64,000 nt of DNA from Streptomyces europaeiscabiei (GCF_036346855.1 NZ_CP107841.1:4344001-4408000); one strand, 5' to 3'; counted from the stretch's first letter, positions 1 through 8,857 are shown. Notes: generated by a model not told the origin, from the sequence alone. Program-made: numbers and translations.

Positions 1-215
1 CTCTCGTCGGGCGGGGCCGCGCGGATCTCCCGTCTCCGTTTTCGCTGGTCCGCCGGGTCCACATGCGCCGTGGAGGGGAATGGGGTACTCCTCGAAGGAG
101 ACAACGCATCTCGCTCGGCACGTCGGCGACGTCCGGACCTCCACCTGTCGGACTCGCTCACCGTCATCCACATGCACCGTCATTGCCTGCTTCGTACGAG
201 ACGGAGGCCGCCGCC

Positions 216-1112
216 ATGCAACCAGTTGTCACCGTGGGCCTGGACGGCTCACCCGAGAGCCATGCCGCCGCCCGCTGGGCCGCCGATGAGGCCGAGAAGC
301 GCAAGCTGACCCTGCGTCTTCTGCATGCGTGGCCGCTGCTGGCGCCTGAACCGACCGGCACTGGCACTCCCCCGGAGGTCGACCAGAACTACTGGGCGAA
401 GCGTCTCGTCCACACCGCGCGAGCAGAGCTCCAGACCCGCCACCCGGGACTGCTGGTCGTCGGGAGCCTGGTACCCGACGACGCCCAGAGTGCCCTGATC
501 CAGGCTGCTTCGGAGTCGGAGATGACCGTGCTCGGCTCACGGAGGCTGGAGTCGGTGGAAAGCTACTTCCTGGGGGACATCAGCCTGCCCGTCGTCGCAC
601 GGGCCCAGCGGCCGGTCGTCCTCGTCCGGGCCGATGCCCAGGAGCGGGCCGGGGAGGAAGCGCCCCATTCGCCCCATGAGGCAACCGCGAGCCGCGTGGT
701 CGTGGCCCTGAAACTGCACGACTCCTCCGACGAACTGCTGGACTTCGCCTTCCACTCCGCCGCCGCCAGAGGCGTTCCGCTCCTGGCCGTCCACGGGCGG
801 AGTGTGCCGCTCCACGCACGCGTGCCCTGGGGTGTGGACCACGATGCCACCGAGGAACTGACCGGGGACGCACGAAAGCTGCTGGACAAGGCGCTGCGCC
901 CCTGGCGCGAGAAGTATCCGCAGGTGGACGTGGCCGACAGTGTGCGTCTGACCGGCCACGCCAAGGCCGTCATGCACGCCGCCGAGGGTGCCTCACTGCT
1001 GGTGGTGGGCCGCAGTGCGCACCGCCACGGGCTGGGATCCCACCTGGGCCACGTGGTACAGGCAGCGCTCCATCACGTGCGCTGCCCGGTGGCCGTCGTC
1101 CCCCACGGTTGA
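216..1112 (+). CDS. tandem universal stress protein (UspA family)
   Basis: A 298-residue soluble protein made of two Usp domains, about residues 1-140 and 155-298. Each begins with a beta strand rich in Val (VTVGLDGS in the first, VVVALKLHD in the second). Each ends with the Gly-rich nucleotide-binding segment and a VVLV or VAVV strand. Tandem Usp proteins bind ATP or related nucleotides and accumulate under hypoxia or stress in actinobacteria; the exact role here is unknown. The ATG is chosen because GGAGG lies 8 bases upstream. The reading frame stays open further upstream, but that extension has no Usp similarity. It is convergent with the ATPase gene that follows, and no partner kinase is adjacent. 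Confidence 0.93.
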   Translation: MQPVVTVGLDGSPESHAAARWAADEAEKRKLTLRLLHAWPLLAPEPTGTGTPPEVDQNYWAKRLVHTARAELQTRHPGLLVVGSLVPDDAQSALIQAASESEMTVLGSRRLESVESYFLGDISLPVVARAQRPVVLVRADAQERAGEEAPHSPHEATASRVVVALKLHDSSDELLDFAFHSAAARGVPLLAVHGRSVPLHARVPWGVDHDATEELTGDARKLLDKALRPWREKYPQVDVADSVRLTGHAKAVMHAAEGASLLVVGRSAHRHGLGSHLGHVVQAALHHVRCPVAVVPHG

Positions 1113-1124
1113 GGGCGACTCCTT

Positions 1125-1178
1125 TTCTGTTCGGTGTGCGCAACGAGCTACTTCTGTTCGGCGTGCGCAACGAGCTAC
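1125..1178. repeat. 27-bp direct repeat, two copies
   Basis: Two adjacent 27-bp copies beginning TTCTGTTCGG differ at one position. The second runs into the stop codon of the neighbouring ATPase gene, and the first contains the same CTA (TAG on the minus strand). It looks like a tandem duplication of the 3' end of that gene. No hairpin terminator was seen between the two convergent genes. Confidence 0.85.
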
Positions 1179-1588
1179 GCGGCCATCACTTCGCACCACA
1201 CGTATTTGCCGGGGTGCCCGAAGCGGGATGACGGCTGCCAGCCCCATACGTCCGTGCAGGCGCGTACGAGGGCGAGGCCTCGGCCGGCCTCCGCGTCGGG
1301 TCGTTGCGCCGACCGCCCCGGCGGCTCGGGGGGTTCGGGGTCGGCGTCCCACGCCCCGATCCACAGGGTGTTCCCCGACCAGCGCACGCGGAGGGCGGCG
1401 GGGCCCTTGGTGTGGAGTACGGCGTTGGCGATCAGCTCGGTGGCGAGAAGTTCGGCGGGGTCCAGCAGGGCGGTCAGGCCGTGCATCGTGAGGATCAGAC
1501 GGAGGGTGCGGCGGGAGACGGTGACGGCCCGGGGGTCGTGGGGGATGTGGAGGACGTACTCCCAGGGTTCGGCTGCCGCTTCGGGCAT
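1175..1588 (-). CDS. anti-sigma-type HATPase (RsbW-like ATP-binding protein)
   Basis: A 137-residue single-domain GHKL ATPase of the type annotated as ATP-binding protein or anti-sigma regulatory factor in Streptomyces. It shows the N-box ELIANAVLHT and a G-box GRGLALVRACTDVWG, but no sensor or H-box domain. The start is set by GGAG about 7 bases upstream of the ATG. An in-frame ATG 17 codons further up lacks such a site. It is divergent from an XRE-DUF5753 regulator and DUF397 gene, the usual companions of this ATPase class in developmental loci such as whiJ and abaA. A role in controlling a sigma factor or the XRE protein is inference. Confidence 0.85.
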   Translation of the reverse strand: MPEAAAEPWEYVLHIPHDPRAVTVSRRTLRLILTMHGLTALLDPAELLATELIANAVLHTKGPAALRVRWSGNTLWIGAWDADPEPPEPPGRSAQRPDAEAGRGLALVRACTDVWGWQPSSRFGHPGKYVWCEVMAA

Positions 1589-1725
1589 GGGTGAACTCCG
1601 TTCGTATGGTGGGGAGTTGGCGAGGGCGCGCGGTGGCATTGCCTCAGCCGTCGTGGCGTGACGGAGTGGTGCGCTTCCGGGGCCCGGTCATACCGCAGAG
1701 TGCGCGGTACATGACTGACGGTATT

Positions 1726-1739
1726 TCCTAAATTTAGGA
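1726..1739. promoter_or_regulatory. 14-bp perfect palindrome in divergent promoter region
   Basis: TCCTAAATTTAGGA is a perfect palindrome and strikingly AT-rich for this genome. It lies between the divergent ATPase and XRE-DUF5753 genes, about 75 bases before the XRE start. It is the best candidate operator for the XRE protein. Binding is inference. Confidence 0.55.
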
Positions 1740-1813
1740 TTGCGCAACCTGCTGCCGTATTCTGACCCCCGAACGAGTTACGCGCACAGGGCAGTTGGGA
1801 CAAGGAGGCACCC

Positions 1814-2665
1814 GTGCCGCCAAAGAGGCATCTCACGGCGCGCAGAGTGCGACTGGGTTCTGAGCTGCGCAAACTGCGCGAGGCGACGGGCATGAAAGCT
1901 CGGGAGGCCGCAACGCTCCTAGGGGCCGACTCGGTCCAGATGAGCCAGATCGAGTCCGGGGTCGCGGGCGTGAGCGCCGCTCGCGTACGTCGCCTCGCCG
2001 CTCACTACGTCTGTACGGACGAGGGGTTGATCGAGGCCTTGGCCGCGATGGCGACCGATCGCACGCAGGGCTGGTGGGAGGAGTACCGGAACGTACTGCC
2101 TTCGGTGAACCTGGACTTGGCCGAGGCTGAGCACCATGCGGCGTTCCTGCGCGAGGTCGTCATCACTTACGTTCCGGGACTCCTCCAGACCCCGGATTAC
2201 GCCCGAGCAGTCTTCGGGTACATGCGCCCGGAGCTCCCCGACGGCGAGTTGACACCCCGGGTGGAACACCGCATGAGACGCCGCACTGTCATCGAAGGCG
2301 ACGCCCCCACCCCGTACGAGGCGATCGTCCATGAGTTCGCCCTGCGTATCCGCGTGGCCGACCGGCACGTCTCCCGCGCCCAACTTCGGCAGATCCTGGA
2401 TCAGACCGACCAGGGGCACGTCTCCGTGCGCGTCATCCCGATCGACCAGGACGGCTTCGGCGGGGCCGGCGCCTCGATGATGTACATGGGAGGCCCGGTC
2501 CCCCAACTCGACACCGGACTCCGAGAAGCCGCCACGGGTACCGCGTTCATCGATTCGGAACCCCAACTGAGAACGCTTCGAACACTTTTCCGTAAAGTGG
2601 AGGAGGCGACGCTGGACCCCACCGCGTCCCGGGACTTCATCCACCGCTTGTCGAAGGAACTGTGA
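1814..2665 (+). CDS. XRE-family regulator with DUF5753 domain
   Basis: A 283-residue protein. An N-terminal helix-turn-helix spans about residues 12-70 (LRKLREATGMKAREAATLLG, SVQMSQIESG). A DUF5753 domain spans about residues 95-280, with the family-typical YVPGLLQTPDYARA and MRRRTVIEG. The GTG start is preceded by AAGGAGG at 5-base spacing. Such proteins (WhiJ-like) are DNA-binding regulators whose activity is modulated by an adjacent DUF397 protein in several Streptomyces. The DUF397 gene overlaps its stop codon. Autoregulation through the upstream palindrome is plausible. Confidence 0.93.
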   Translation: MPPKRHLTARRVRLGSELRKLREATGMKAREAATLLGADSVQMSQIESGVAGVSAARVRRLAAHYVCTDEGLIEALAAMATDRTQGWWEEYRNVLPSVNLDLAEAEHHAAFLREVVITYVPGLLQTPDYARAVFGYMRPELPDGELTPRVEHRMRRRTVIEGDAPTPYEAIVHEFALRIRVADRHVSRAQLRQILDQTDQGHVSVRVIPIDQDGFGGAGASMMYMGGPVPQLDTGLREAATGTAFIDSEPQLRTLRTLFRKVEEATLDPTASRDFIHRLSKEL

Positions 2666-2877
2666 GGCGCCCCATGGCTCAGTCCCTGAACTGGCAGAAG
2701 TCCACCTTCTCCGGTGGCGCCGAGGGCAACGCGTGCGTCGAACTCGCCGCAGCGCCCGGCAACATCAGCCTCCGCGAATCCGACACCCCCACCACCCACC
2801 TCAGCACCACCCCCACCCCCCTCGCCGCCCTCCTCCACCACATAAAAACCGGTGGCCCCGGGACGACGGCGAACTGA
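2662..2877 (+). CDS. DUF397 small protein
   Basis: A 71-residue protein with the DUF397 signature near the N-terminus (LNWQKSTFSGG, then a GNACVELA segment). Its GTG overlaps the TGA of the XRE gene as GTGA, implying translational coupling. An ATG four codons later (2674) is the alternative start. The tail, with many Thr and Pro residues, is longer and less conserved than usual. DUF397 proteins partner XRE-DUF5753 regulators, sometimes as toxin/antitoxin-like pairs; the function here is unproven. Confidence 0.88.
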   Translation: MRRPMAQSLNWQKSTFSGGAEGNACVELAAAPGNISLRESDTPTTHLSTTPTPLAALLHHIKTGGPGTTAN

Positions 2878-2948
2878 GGCAAACCCCCGCCGACACGCGG
2901 GGGTTCACCGGCTGGCATGTCCGGAATGCCCACTCCTACGGTGATCCC

Positions 2949-4154
2949 ATGCCCATCCGCCGAACAGCCACGACCTCAGCCGTCGCCCTCACTCTCACCC
3001 TCCTCACCACCCTCGCCCCGGCCCACGCACAAGCCGCGGCGAACCCCCTGCAACGCGATGCGGACGCCCTGCGCAACACCGGTGTGACCGGGGTATCCGT
3101 ACGGCTGGAGACACCTCACGGCACCCGCACCGCCCGCAGCGGCGTGGGCGACCTCGCCACCGGCGCACCCGTGCCCCGCGACGAGTACATCCGTCTCGGC
3201 AGCACCACGAAGACGTACGTCGCGACTGTCGTCCTCCAACTCGTCGGCGAGGGCCGGCTGTCGCTGGAGGACAGCGTGGAGCACTGGCTGCCGGGCGTGG
3301 TCCGGGGCAAGGGGAACGACGGCCGCCGGGTCACCGTCCGTCAGCTTCTCCAACACACCAGCGGCCTGCCGGACTACATCGCGGACGTCGTCCCCGACCT
3401 GAGTGAGGCCGGTTATCTCAAGCACCGCTCGACGACCTACACCTCGCGGCAGCGCGTCGCGTTCGCCATGACGCATCCGCCGGTGTTCGAACCGGGGGCC
3501 CGCTGGGAGTACTCCAACACCAACTACATCCTGGCCGGAATGGTGATCGAGGCGGTCACCGGCCGGACCTGGGACCAAGAGGTGCGGGACAGGATCCTGC
3601 GCCCGCTGCGGCTCACGCGCACCTACGCTCCGGGGAACGACCCGCGCCTGCCCCGCCCCCACGCCCGTAACTACCAGCAGTTCGAGCAGTCCGCAGACGG
3701 ATCGGGGGGCGGTCCCCTGACGGACACCACCCTCGCCTACCTCCCCTTCGACGGTGACGCCGACGGCTCGCTGATCGGCACCGCCGCCGACACCAACCGC
3801 TTCTTCTCCGCACTCCTGAGCGGCAAGCTCCTCGCCCCCGGGCAGCTCGCCGAGATGCGGCGCACGGTCGCCGTGCCGGACAGCCCCGACGGGGTACCGG
3901 GGTCGGGCTACGGACTGGGGCTGGAGTGGACGCCGTTGACCTGCGGCGGCGGCTACTGGGGACACAGCGGCAGCGGCTTCGGCTATCTGGCGTGGCCCGC
4001 GACGACGTCCGGCGGTCGCGTCGCAGTCACCGTCGCCGCACACAGCCGGCCCGCCGTCGAGGAGACCGCCGCACGCCAGATCCGGGGCATCACGGACCTG
4101 ATCGACCACGCCGTGTGCACCCAGCCCGGGACGGTCGGGGTTCCGCATCGATGA
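2949..4154 (+). CDS. secreted serine hydrolase of the beta-lactamase / D,D-peptidase fold
   Basis: A 401-residue precursor. A signal peptide spans about residues 1-28 and ends AHA-QAA. The class C beta-lactamase / R61 carboxypeptidase-type domain carries the nucleophile motif S85-T-T-K88, Y188-S-N190, and H339-S-G341 in place of the KTG motif. This arrangement is typical of Streptomyces D-alanyl-D-alanine carboxypeptidases and related esterases. The ATG is chosen because it begins the signal peptide; upstream in-frame codons overlap DUF397. A strong hairpin follows the stop. The substrate, peptidoglycan stem peptide or ester, cannot be settled from sequence. Confidence 0.9.
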   Translation: MPIRRTATTSAVALTLTLLTTLAPAHAQAAANPLQRDADALRNTGVTGVSVRLETPHGTRTARSGVGDLATGAPVPRDEYIRLGSTTKTYVATVVLQLVGEGRLSLEDSVEHWLPGVVRGKGNDGRRVTVRQLLQHTSGLPDYIADVVPDLSEAGYLKHRSTTYTSRQRVAFAMTHPPVFEPGARWEYSNTNYILAGMVIEAVTGRTWDQEVRDRILRPLRLTRTYAPGNDPRLPRPHARNYQQFEQSADGSGGGPLTDTTLAYLPFDGDADGSLIGTAADTNRFFSALLSGKLLAPGQLAEMRRTVAVPDSPDGVPGSGYGLGLEWTPLTCGGGYWGHSGSGFGYLAWPATTSGGRVAVTVAAHSRPAVEETAARQIRGITDLIDHAVCTQPGTVGVPHR

Positions 4155-4162
4155 ACGCGGTG

Positions 4163-4196
4163 CCGTGGAGGGGGAGGTTCACCTCACCCTCCACGG
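4163..4196. terminator. hairpin terminator after serine hydrolase gene
   Basis: Ten paired bases (CCGTGGAGGG / CCCTCCACGG), one mismatch, four more pairs and a TTCA loop, starting 9 bases past the stop codon. There is no T-run, as is common for Streptomyces terminators. Confidence 0.7.
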
Positions 4197-4498
4197 TTGA
4201 GCACCGTCCGCGTCGACCGGTGGTCGTGAACAGGACAGCCGACGCAGGCCGCTCGGCGGGCCGGGATCCGAGGGACTGCCCGGGAAAGTCGTCGCGGCGA
4301 TCAAACGCCGCGCCGCATCCGTCGACAGAGGGGCTCACCTGGCCCGTAAGTCGGCCTCGTCCGTTCAGAACGCGTCAGCCGTGACCGGGGTGATCCCAGA
4401 GACCTGACAGCAAGTCACTGTCCGTATCGGATCTAGTGCGCTGAGTAACAATCCTCGTACGGTCATAGCGCCGCCAAAACCGTATCTCTGGAGGATTC
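4197..4498 (+). other. 302-bp gap with a start-less coding-like tail
   Basis: The frame 4201-4407 is open for 68 codons with no start codon. It reads like the basic C-terminus of a protein (KVVAAIKRRAASVD, then HLARKSASS) and ends in TGA, with about 80% GC at third positions near the end. It may be the 3' remnant of a lost gene; I do not recognise the family. The remaining 90 bases are less GC-rich and probably hold the promoter of the SGNH esterase gene. Confidence 0.3.
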
Positions 4499-5473
4499 GT
4501 GGCAAACTTGCGCACTCGACTGGCCGTGCTGGGCTCCGCCGTGGCTCTCGCCGCAGGTGCCCTCGTCCCCGCACAACTCGCCGGCGCCACCCCGGCGGCC
4601 GCGGCGGCCTACGAGTGGGTCGCCCTGGGCGACTCCTACACCGCCGGGGTCATCCCGGCGGCGGGTGAGGTCTTCGAAGTCCCGCGTGACGGCTGTGAGC
4701 GCACCGACCTGTCGTACCCGCAGGTCATCGACCGCGACCTCGGCTCACTGGTCGAACTCACCAATGTCAGCTGCGGTGCCGCCACCATCGAGGACATCAC
4801 CTTCAACGCCCAGCAGCCGATCGGCCGCCACCTGCCGCCGTTCTCCGAGGACCCCGACTACCCGTTCCCCCCGGTACCTCCCCAGTCCGAGGCGGTGAGC
4901 CCCGGCACCGACGTGATCACCGTCGGCGCGGGCGGCAACACCCTCGGGTTCGCCGAGATCCTCTTCACCTGCCTGCAACTGGGCGAGGGCAGCGGCGGCG
5001 TGGGCACGCCGTGCCGGGACGACCTGGCCGACAACATTCCCGGCCGGCTCACCAAGGTGAGCCAGGACTACGACGACATGCTCGCCACCCTCCACGAGCG
5101 CGCCCCGCACGCCAAGGTCGTGACCGTCGGCTACCCCACCGTCATCCCCGAGGACACGTCCAAGTGCCGGTACAACGACTTCGAGCAGTTCGCCTCGATC
5201 ACCCCGGGGGACCTGGACTGGCTGCGCGACGACGTCCTGAACCCGCTCAACGCCACCATCGAGAAGGCCGCCGGTGAGCACGAGGACACCTTCGTCGGCC
5301 TCTCCGACTCCACCCGGAACCACAGCGTCTGTGACGCGGGCAGGTGGGTCGAGGGCCTCCTCACCAGCCTCGACCCGTTCCAGGTGGCCTTCGTCCACCC
5401 CAACGCCAAGGGCCACAAGAACGCCGCTGACCAGGTCTCCGTGGCGGTCTTGAACGCTCTTGGCGTGAACTGA
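4499..5473 (+). CDS. secreted SGNH/GDSL-family lipase or esterase
   Basis: A 324-residue precursor. A signal peptide spans about residues 1-36 (AGATPAAAAA region). The GDS block VALGDSYTAG holds the likely nucleophile S46. VGAGGNTLGF is block III with oxyanion N147, and H300 sits in FVHPNAKGH. Six cysteines (66, 92, 158, 172, 223, 278) fit the three disulfides of Streptomyces extracellular lipases. The GTG start follows GGAGG at 4-base spacing. Block III reads GGNT where GGND is usual. A perfect hairpin ends the gene. The natural substrate is unknown; esters of fatty acids or phospholipids are likely. Confidence 0.9.
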   Translation: MANLRTRLAVLGSAVALAAGALVPAQLAGATPAAAAAYEWVALGDSYTAGVIPAAGEVFEVPRDGCERTDLSYPQVIDRDLGSLVELTNVSCGAATIEDITFNAQQPIGRHLPPFSEDPDYPFPPVPPQSEAVSPGTDVITVGAGGNTLGFAEILFTCLQLGEGSGGVGTPCRDDLADNIPGRLTKVSQDYDDMLATLHERAPHAKVVTVGYPTVIPEDTSKCRYNDFEQFASITPGDLDWLRDDVLNPLNATIEKAAGEHEDTFVGLSDSTRNHSVCDAGRWVEGLLTSLDPFQVAFVHPNAKGHKNAADQVSVAVLNALGVN

Positions 5474-5493
5474 CCCGCATCCGGCATCCCCGG

Positions 5494-5528
5494 GGAGCCG
5501 CATCGGGCCGTCGGCCCGATGCGGCTCC
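5494..5528. terminator. bidirectional terminator, 16-bp perfect stem
   Basis: GGAGCCGCATCGGGCC pairs perfectly with its complement across a three-base GTC loop. It stands between the convergent SGNH esterase and LuxR-type genes and can serve both. Confidence 0.85.
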
Positions 5529-5571
5529 GTCATGCCCTCGCGGCCCCGGACCCAGCCGACCGGGAGCCGCC

Positions 5572-6261
5572 CTACGCCCCCGGCGACGGGTGCGGCACCG
5601 GACCCGCCCGGTCCAGCAACCCCGTGCGCGCGGCCAGCGCCGCCGCCTCCAGCCTCGACCCCACGCCCAGCTTCATCAACACCCGCTGGACATGCGTGCG
5701 AGCGGTCGACGGGGCGATGTTCATGCCCGCCGCGATCAGGCGGGTGTCCTCACCGTCCGCGACGCGGACCAGGACCTCGACCTCGCGCGGGGTCAGCATC
5801 TGCAGGAGCCGCTGGCCCTCGTCGTCCGGCTGGGCGGCGGGGTTCAGCAGCTCGCTGAAGGCGCTCTGCAAGAGCTGCGGCGCCACCGCCGCCTCTCCCG
5901 CACGGGCCTTCATGATGGCCCGCTCGACCCCCTCGATGCGCTCGTCGTGGCGGACGTAGCCCGAGGCGCCCGCGGCGAACGCCGCCGCGATGCCTCGGGG
6001 ATTGGGCACCGGGCCGAGGACCAGAACCGCCACCTGCGGGCGTTCACGCTTGATTCTGACCACCGGGTCGAATATGCCCGGTTCGGCCGGTGACGCCGTG
6101 CCGAGCAGGCACACCTCGGGCGCCCTTGTGATCACCAGTTCCGCCGCGCCCGCGGCGGGCGCCGCCGCGGCGAGCACGCGGTGCCCCCGCAGCTTCAACG
6201 CCGAGGCCAGCGCCTCGGCCAGCAGTCGGTGATCGTCGACCACCATGAGCCGGACTCCCAT
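5572..6261 (-). CDS. orphan LuxR/NarL-type response regulator with degenerate receiver
   Basis: A 229-residue protein: receiver-like domain (residues 1-115) and C-terminal LuxR helix-turn-helix (about 155-215; LTPREVEVLVRVADGEDTR, then AARTHVQRVLMKLGV-like residues). The acidic pair D9-D10 is present. The expected phospho-acceptor Asp is replaced by Gly: the strand reads VCLLG54T instead of the usual LxD. Such atypical regulators usually work without phosphorylation, through ligands or protein contacts. The start is placed at MGVRLMVVDDH because an upstream in-frame ATG adds only a Trp/Gly-rich stretch. No kinase gene is adjacent. Confidence 0.88.
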   Translation of the reverse strand: MGVRLMVVDDHRLLAEALASALKLRGHRVLAAAAPAAGAAELVITRAPEVCLLGTASPAEPGIFDPVVRIKRERPQVAVLVLGPVPNPRGIAAAFAAGASGYVRHDERIEGVERAIMKARAGEAAVAPQLLQSAFSELLNPAAQPDDEGQRLLQMLTPREVEVLVRVADGEDTRLIAAGMNIAPSTARTHVQRVLMKLGVGSRLEAAALAARTGLLDRAGPVPHPSPGA

Positions 6262-6475
6262 CGAGCCACCCCACCCCCCAGTCCCCCAGATGGTTGCCAA
6301 CTATGGCTGCCCACTGGTCCTCACGGACAGAAGCCCCCCGACTTCCCCGTCGGCTCCCCGCTCTTCATGACCCCGGAAGCTACACGCTTGTTCGACGTTG
6401 CGCTCCCCCTACCGGAGAGAAGTGCCCCGGATTACCGAAATTCCCTCCTATTCGAGCGTGATGAGGGATACGTGC

Positions 6476-6507
6476 ACGGCCCCGCCCCTGAGCTGGGGCG
6501 GGGCCGT
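6476..6507. terminator. terminator, 13-bp perfect stem, downstream of PQQ-propeller gene
   Basis: ACGGCCCCGCCCC and its exact complement flank a TGAGCT loop. The hairpin lies 28 bases past the stop of the minus-strand propeller gene and separates it from the LuxR-type gene promoter region (6262-6475), in which no other feature is evident. Confidence 0.8.
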
Positions 6508-6534
6508 TGAACGAGGCCGAGGGGGCGCGTGGGG

Positions 6535-8610
6535 TTACTTCGCCCCGAAGCCGAGCGCCGTGTACTCCTTCTCGTCGTCCGAGTACGGCTTGCTGACGAG
6601 TTCCGAGCCGATGAACCACCGTCCGTCGGTGTAGAGCATCTCGCTCAGCGTCGGCGTCATGCCGCTGATCGCGCGGAGCACCGACTCCGAGGACGGGGTC
6701 TCCAGGAGCTTGGTCTGCTTCAGCGTCTTGCCGTCGACGGAGACGATCTGGGCGCCCTTGTTGTACGGGCCGTCCTTGAAGGCGATGATGTTCGGCCCGT
6801 CCATCCGGATCGGGAACAGCTCGTAGTCGTCGCCCGCGTCGACCCGGTCGCCGGTGGACTTCCCCGTGGCCAGCGAGAAGGAGACGATCTCGTTGGTGGA
6901 GCTGTAGGAGCCGGTGCCGTCGTGGTTCTTGGTCGGCATGTACACCTTGTCGTTGCCGACGTAGATGCCCCTGCAGGCCCAGACACCGCGGACGGGACAG
7001 TCGTAGTCGTACTTGTCGTCCGGGATGGAGATCTTGGCGCGCAGCTTGCCGCTGTCGTCGAGCGAGAAGATGTCGTTCGTGCCGGTCAGCGGGACGTCGC
7101 TGCCCGTCACCACACCGAAGACCACCGGATTCGTGGAGATGATCTTGACGCGCTGGATGCCGGAGGGCACCTTGTAGGTCCACTTGACGCTGCCCGACTT
7201 CGGGTCGAGCAGCTGGATCTGGAAGGTCTCGCTGCCGTAGTCACCGCACTTGCGGACCGCGATCAGCTGGGCGCCGCCCGCATAGCCGTCGTCGGTGCAC
7301 TCGCCGACCTTCGGCGACCACAGCACGTTGCCGGAGTTGACGTCGAACGCGGCACCGCCTTCGTAGCCGCCGGCCGCGGCGACCGTCGTACCGGAGATGG
7401 TGACCTCGCCGAACGGCACCTTCTCGCCGCTCGTCTCGGCGCTCTTGGTCCACACCTCCTTGCCGGTCTCGACATTGAACGCGGTGACCTCGGTGCAGGG
7501 GTGGCGGTCGTCGTTGTTCTTGCGCTTGCCCGACTCGGTCACCACGACGGCGATGCCCTCGGTGGTGATCTCACGGGAGCCCGCGCAGGTCTGGCCGGCC
7601 AGGTCCAGCGTCCATTTGGACTTCCCGCTGTCCGGGTCATAGCCGACGATCTTGTTCAGGGCCGACTTGGCGTACGTGGTCTTCGTCAGCCAGGAGCCCT
7701 TGACGCTGTCGATCGTCAGCTTTTCCTTGACCTCGTGCGCGGGCACCTGGAAGAGGATCTTCGCGCTGGTGCTGGAGGGTGTCTTCTCCTGCGCCTCGGT
7801 CGGGACCTCCACGCCACCGGACGACGAGCCGCCCGACGACGACGAACCGCCGTCGTCACCCTTGGTGTCGTCCTTGCCGCCGGTCGTGCCCTCCGAACTG
7901 GCGGTGTCCTTCTTGCCGTTGTCGTCGTCCCCGGCGGAGGTGGCGACGTAGACGCCGCCGCCGACGATGAGCGCGATGGCCGCGACCGCCGCGGTGATGA
8001 TGATCGCCGTGGAGTTGACCTTCTTCTTGCCGCCCGGGGGCTGCCCCATCTGGTGCATCGGCGTGGTCTGCGGCTGGTAGCCGTACGGGCCGGGCGGCTG
8101 CTGCCCGTAGGGACCGGGCTGCGGCTGCTGGCCGTACGGGCCGGGCTGCGGCTGCTGGCCGTACGGGCCGGGCTGCGGCTGGCCGTAGGGACCCGGCTGG
8201 CCGGGGTGACCGGGCTGGCCCGGGTAGCCGTAGCCGGGCTGCGGCGGGGGCGTCTGCGGGTAGCCGTAACCGGGGCCCTGCGCGGGCGGGGGCCCCTGCG
8301 GGGGCTGGGCCGGCGGCGGGGTCTGCTGCGCCGGGGGTGCCTGGGGGTAACCGTAGCCCGGGCCCGGCGCGGGCGGGCCCTGCGGCGGTGGCGTCGGGGC
8401 GCCGAAACCGCCGGGCGGCGGGGGCGTGGGCGCGCCGAAGCCGCCCTGCGGCGGTGTGGCGGCCTGCGGCGGAGTCGCGTCCTGCGGGGGCTGCGCGGGC
8501 GGCTGGCCCTGTTCCGGTCCCTGGCTCTGTCCCTGGGCCGGGGGCTGGGCGGGCGGCTGGTTCGGGGGCGGGCCCGGGGGCTGGTTCGGCGGGGGCGGCG
8601 GCTGCGTCAT
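6535..8610 (-). CDS. membrane-anchored PQQ-type beta-propeller protein, paralog 1
   Basis: A 691-residue protein in three parts. The cytoplasmic head (residues 1-195) is extremely rich in Pro, Gln, Gly and Tyr, with repeated QPGPYGQQP units. One transmembrane helix spans about 199-223, after KKK. The extracytoplasmic part (about 280-691) is built of BamB/PQQ-like repeats (LFQVPAHEVKEKL, KWTLDLAGQ, VKWTYKVPSG). Paired Cys residues suggest disulfides. The start is the ATG preceded by GAGG; an upstream ATG seven codons earlier is weaker. It lies 247 bases downstream of a paralog with the same design. The function is unknown; such proteins may sense or scaffold at the cell surface. Confidence 0.85.
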   Translation of the reverse strand: MTQPPPPPNQPPGPPPNQPPAQPPAQGQSQGPEQGQPPAQPPQDATPPQAATPPQGGFGAPTPPPPGGFGAPTPPPQGPPAPGPGYGYPQAPPAQQTPPPAQPPQGPPPAQGPGYGYPQTPPPQPGYGYPGQPGHPGQPGPYGQPQPGPYGQQPQPGPYGQQPQPGPYGQQPPGPYGYQPQTTPMHQMGQPPGGKKKVNSTAIIITAAVAAIALIVGGGVYVATSAGDDDNGKKDTASSEGTTGGKDDTKGDDGGSSSSGGSSSGGVEVPTEAQEKTPSSTSAKILFQVPAHEVKEKLTIDSVKGSWLTKTTYAKSALNKIVGYDPDSGKSKWTLDLAGQTCAGSREITTEGIAVVVTESGKRKNNDDRHPCTEVTAFNVETGKEVWTKSAETSGEKVPFGEVTISGTTVAAAGGYEGGAAFDVNSGNVLWSPKVGECTDDGYAGGAQLIAVRKCGDYGSETFQIQLLDPKSGSVKWTYKVPSGIQRVKIISTNPVVFGVVTGSDVPLTGTNDIFSLDDSGKLRAKISIPDDKYDYDCPVRGVWACRGIYVGNDKVYMPTKNHDGTGSYSSTNEIVSFSLATGKSTGDRVDAGDDYELFPIRMDGPNIIAFKDGPYNKGAQIVSVDGKTLKQTKLLETPSSESVLRAISGMTPTLSEMLYTDGRWFIGSELVSKPYSDDEKEYTALGFGAK

Positions 8611-8857
8611 GACGTGGATACCTCGAAGCAAATCTCGGAGGACGGGTGAGGGACGGATGGGGAGGCCGACCGGGTCACGGAGGGGCCGCGCGGCGGTGGC
8701 GTCGTCGCCGGAAGGCCGGTGTCCGCGGCCCGCGGCGACGGCTCGGACACGGTCACGGACGTCGCCGCGGCCTGTGATGACGGCTCGGACGACCGGTCCG
8801 CCGGTCGTGGCGAGGGCGCGGACCAGGTCGGCCCGCGGCCCGCGGCGGTCGCGTGCG

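Noticed and set aside
6529..8649. 706-codon plus-strand open frame opposite the PQQ-propeller gene
   Set aside because: Shadow of a high-GC gene: Val/Leu/Arg/Gly-only composition, no domains, and the minus strand has a clear signal-anchor and propeller.
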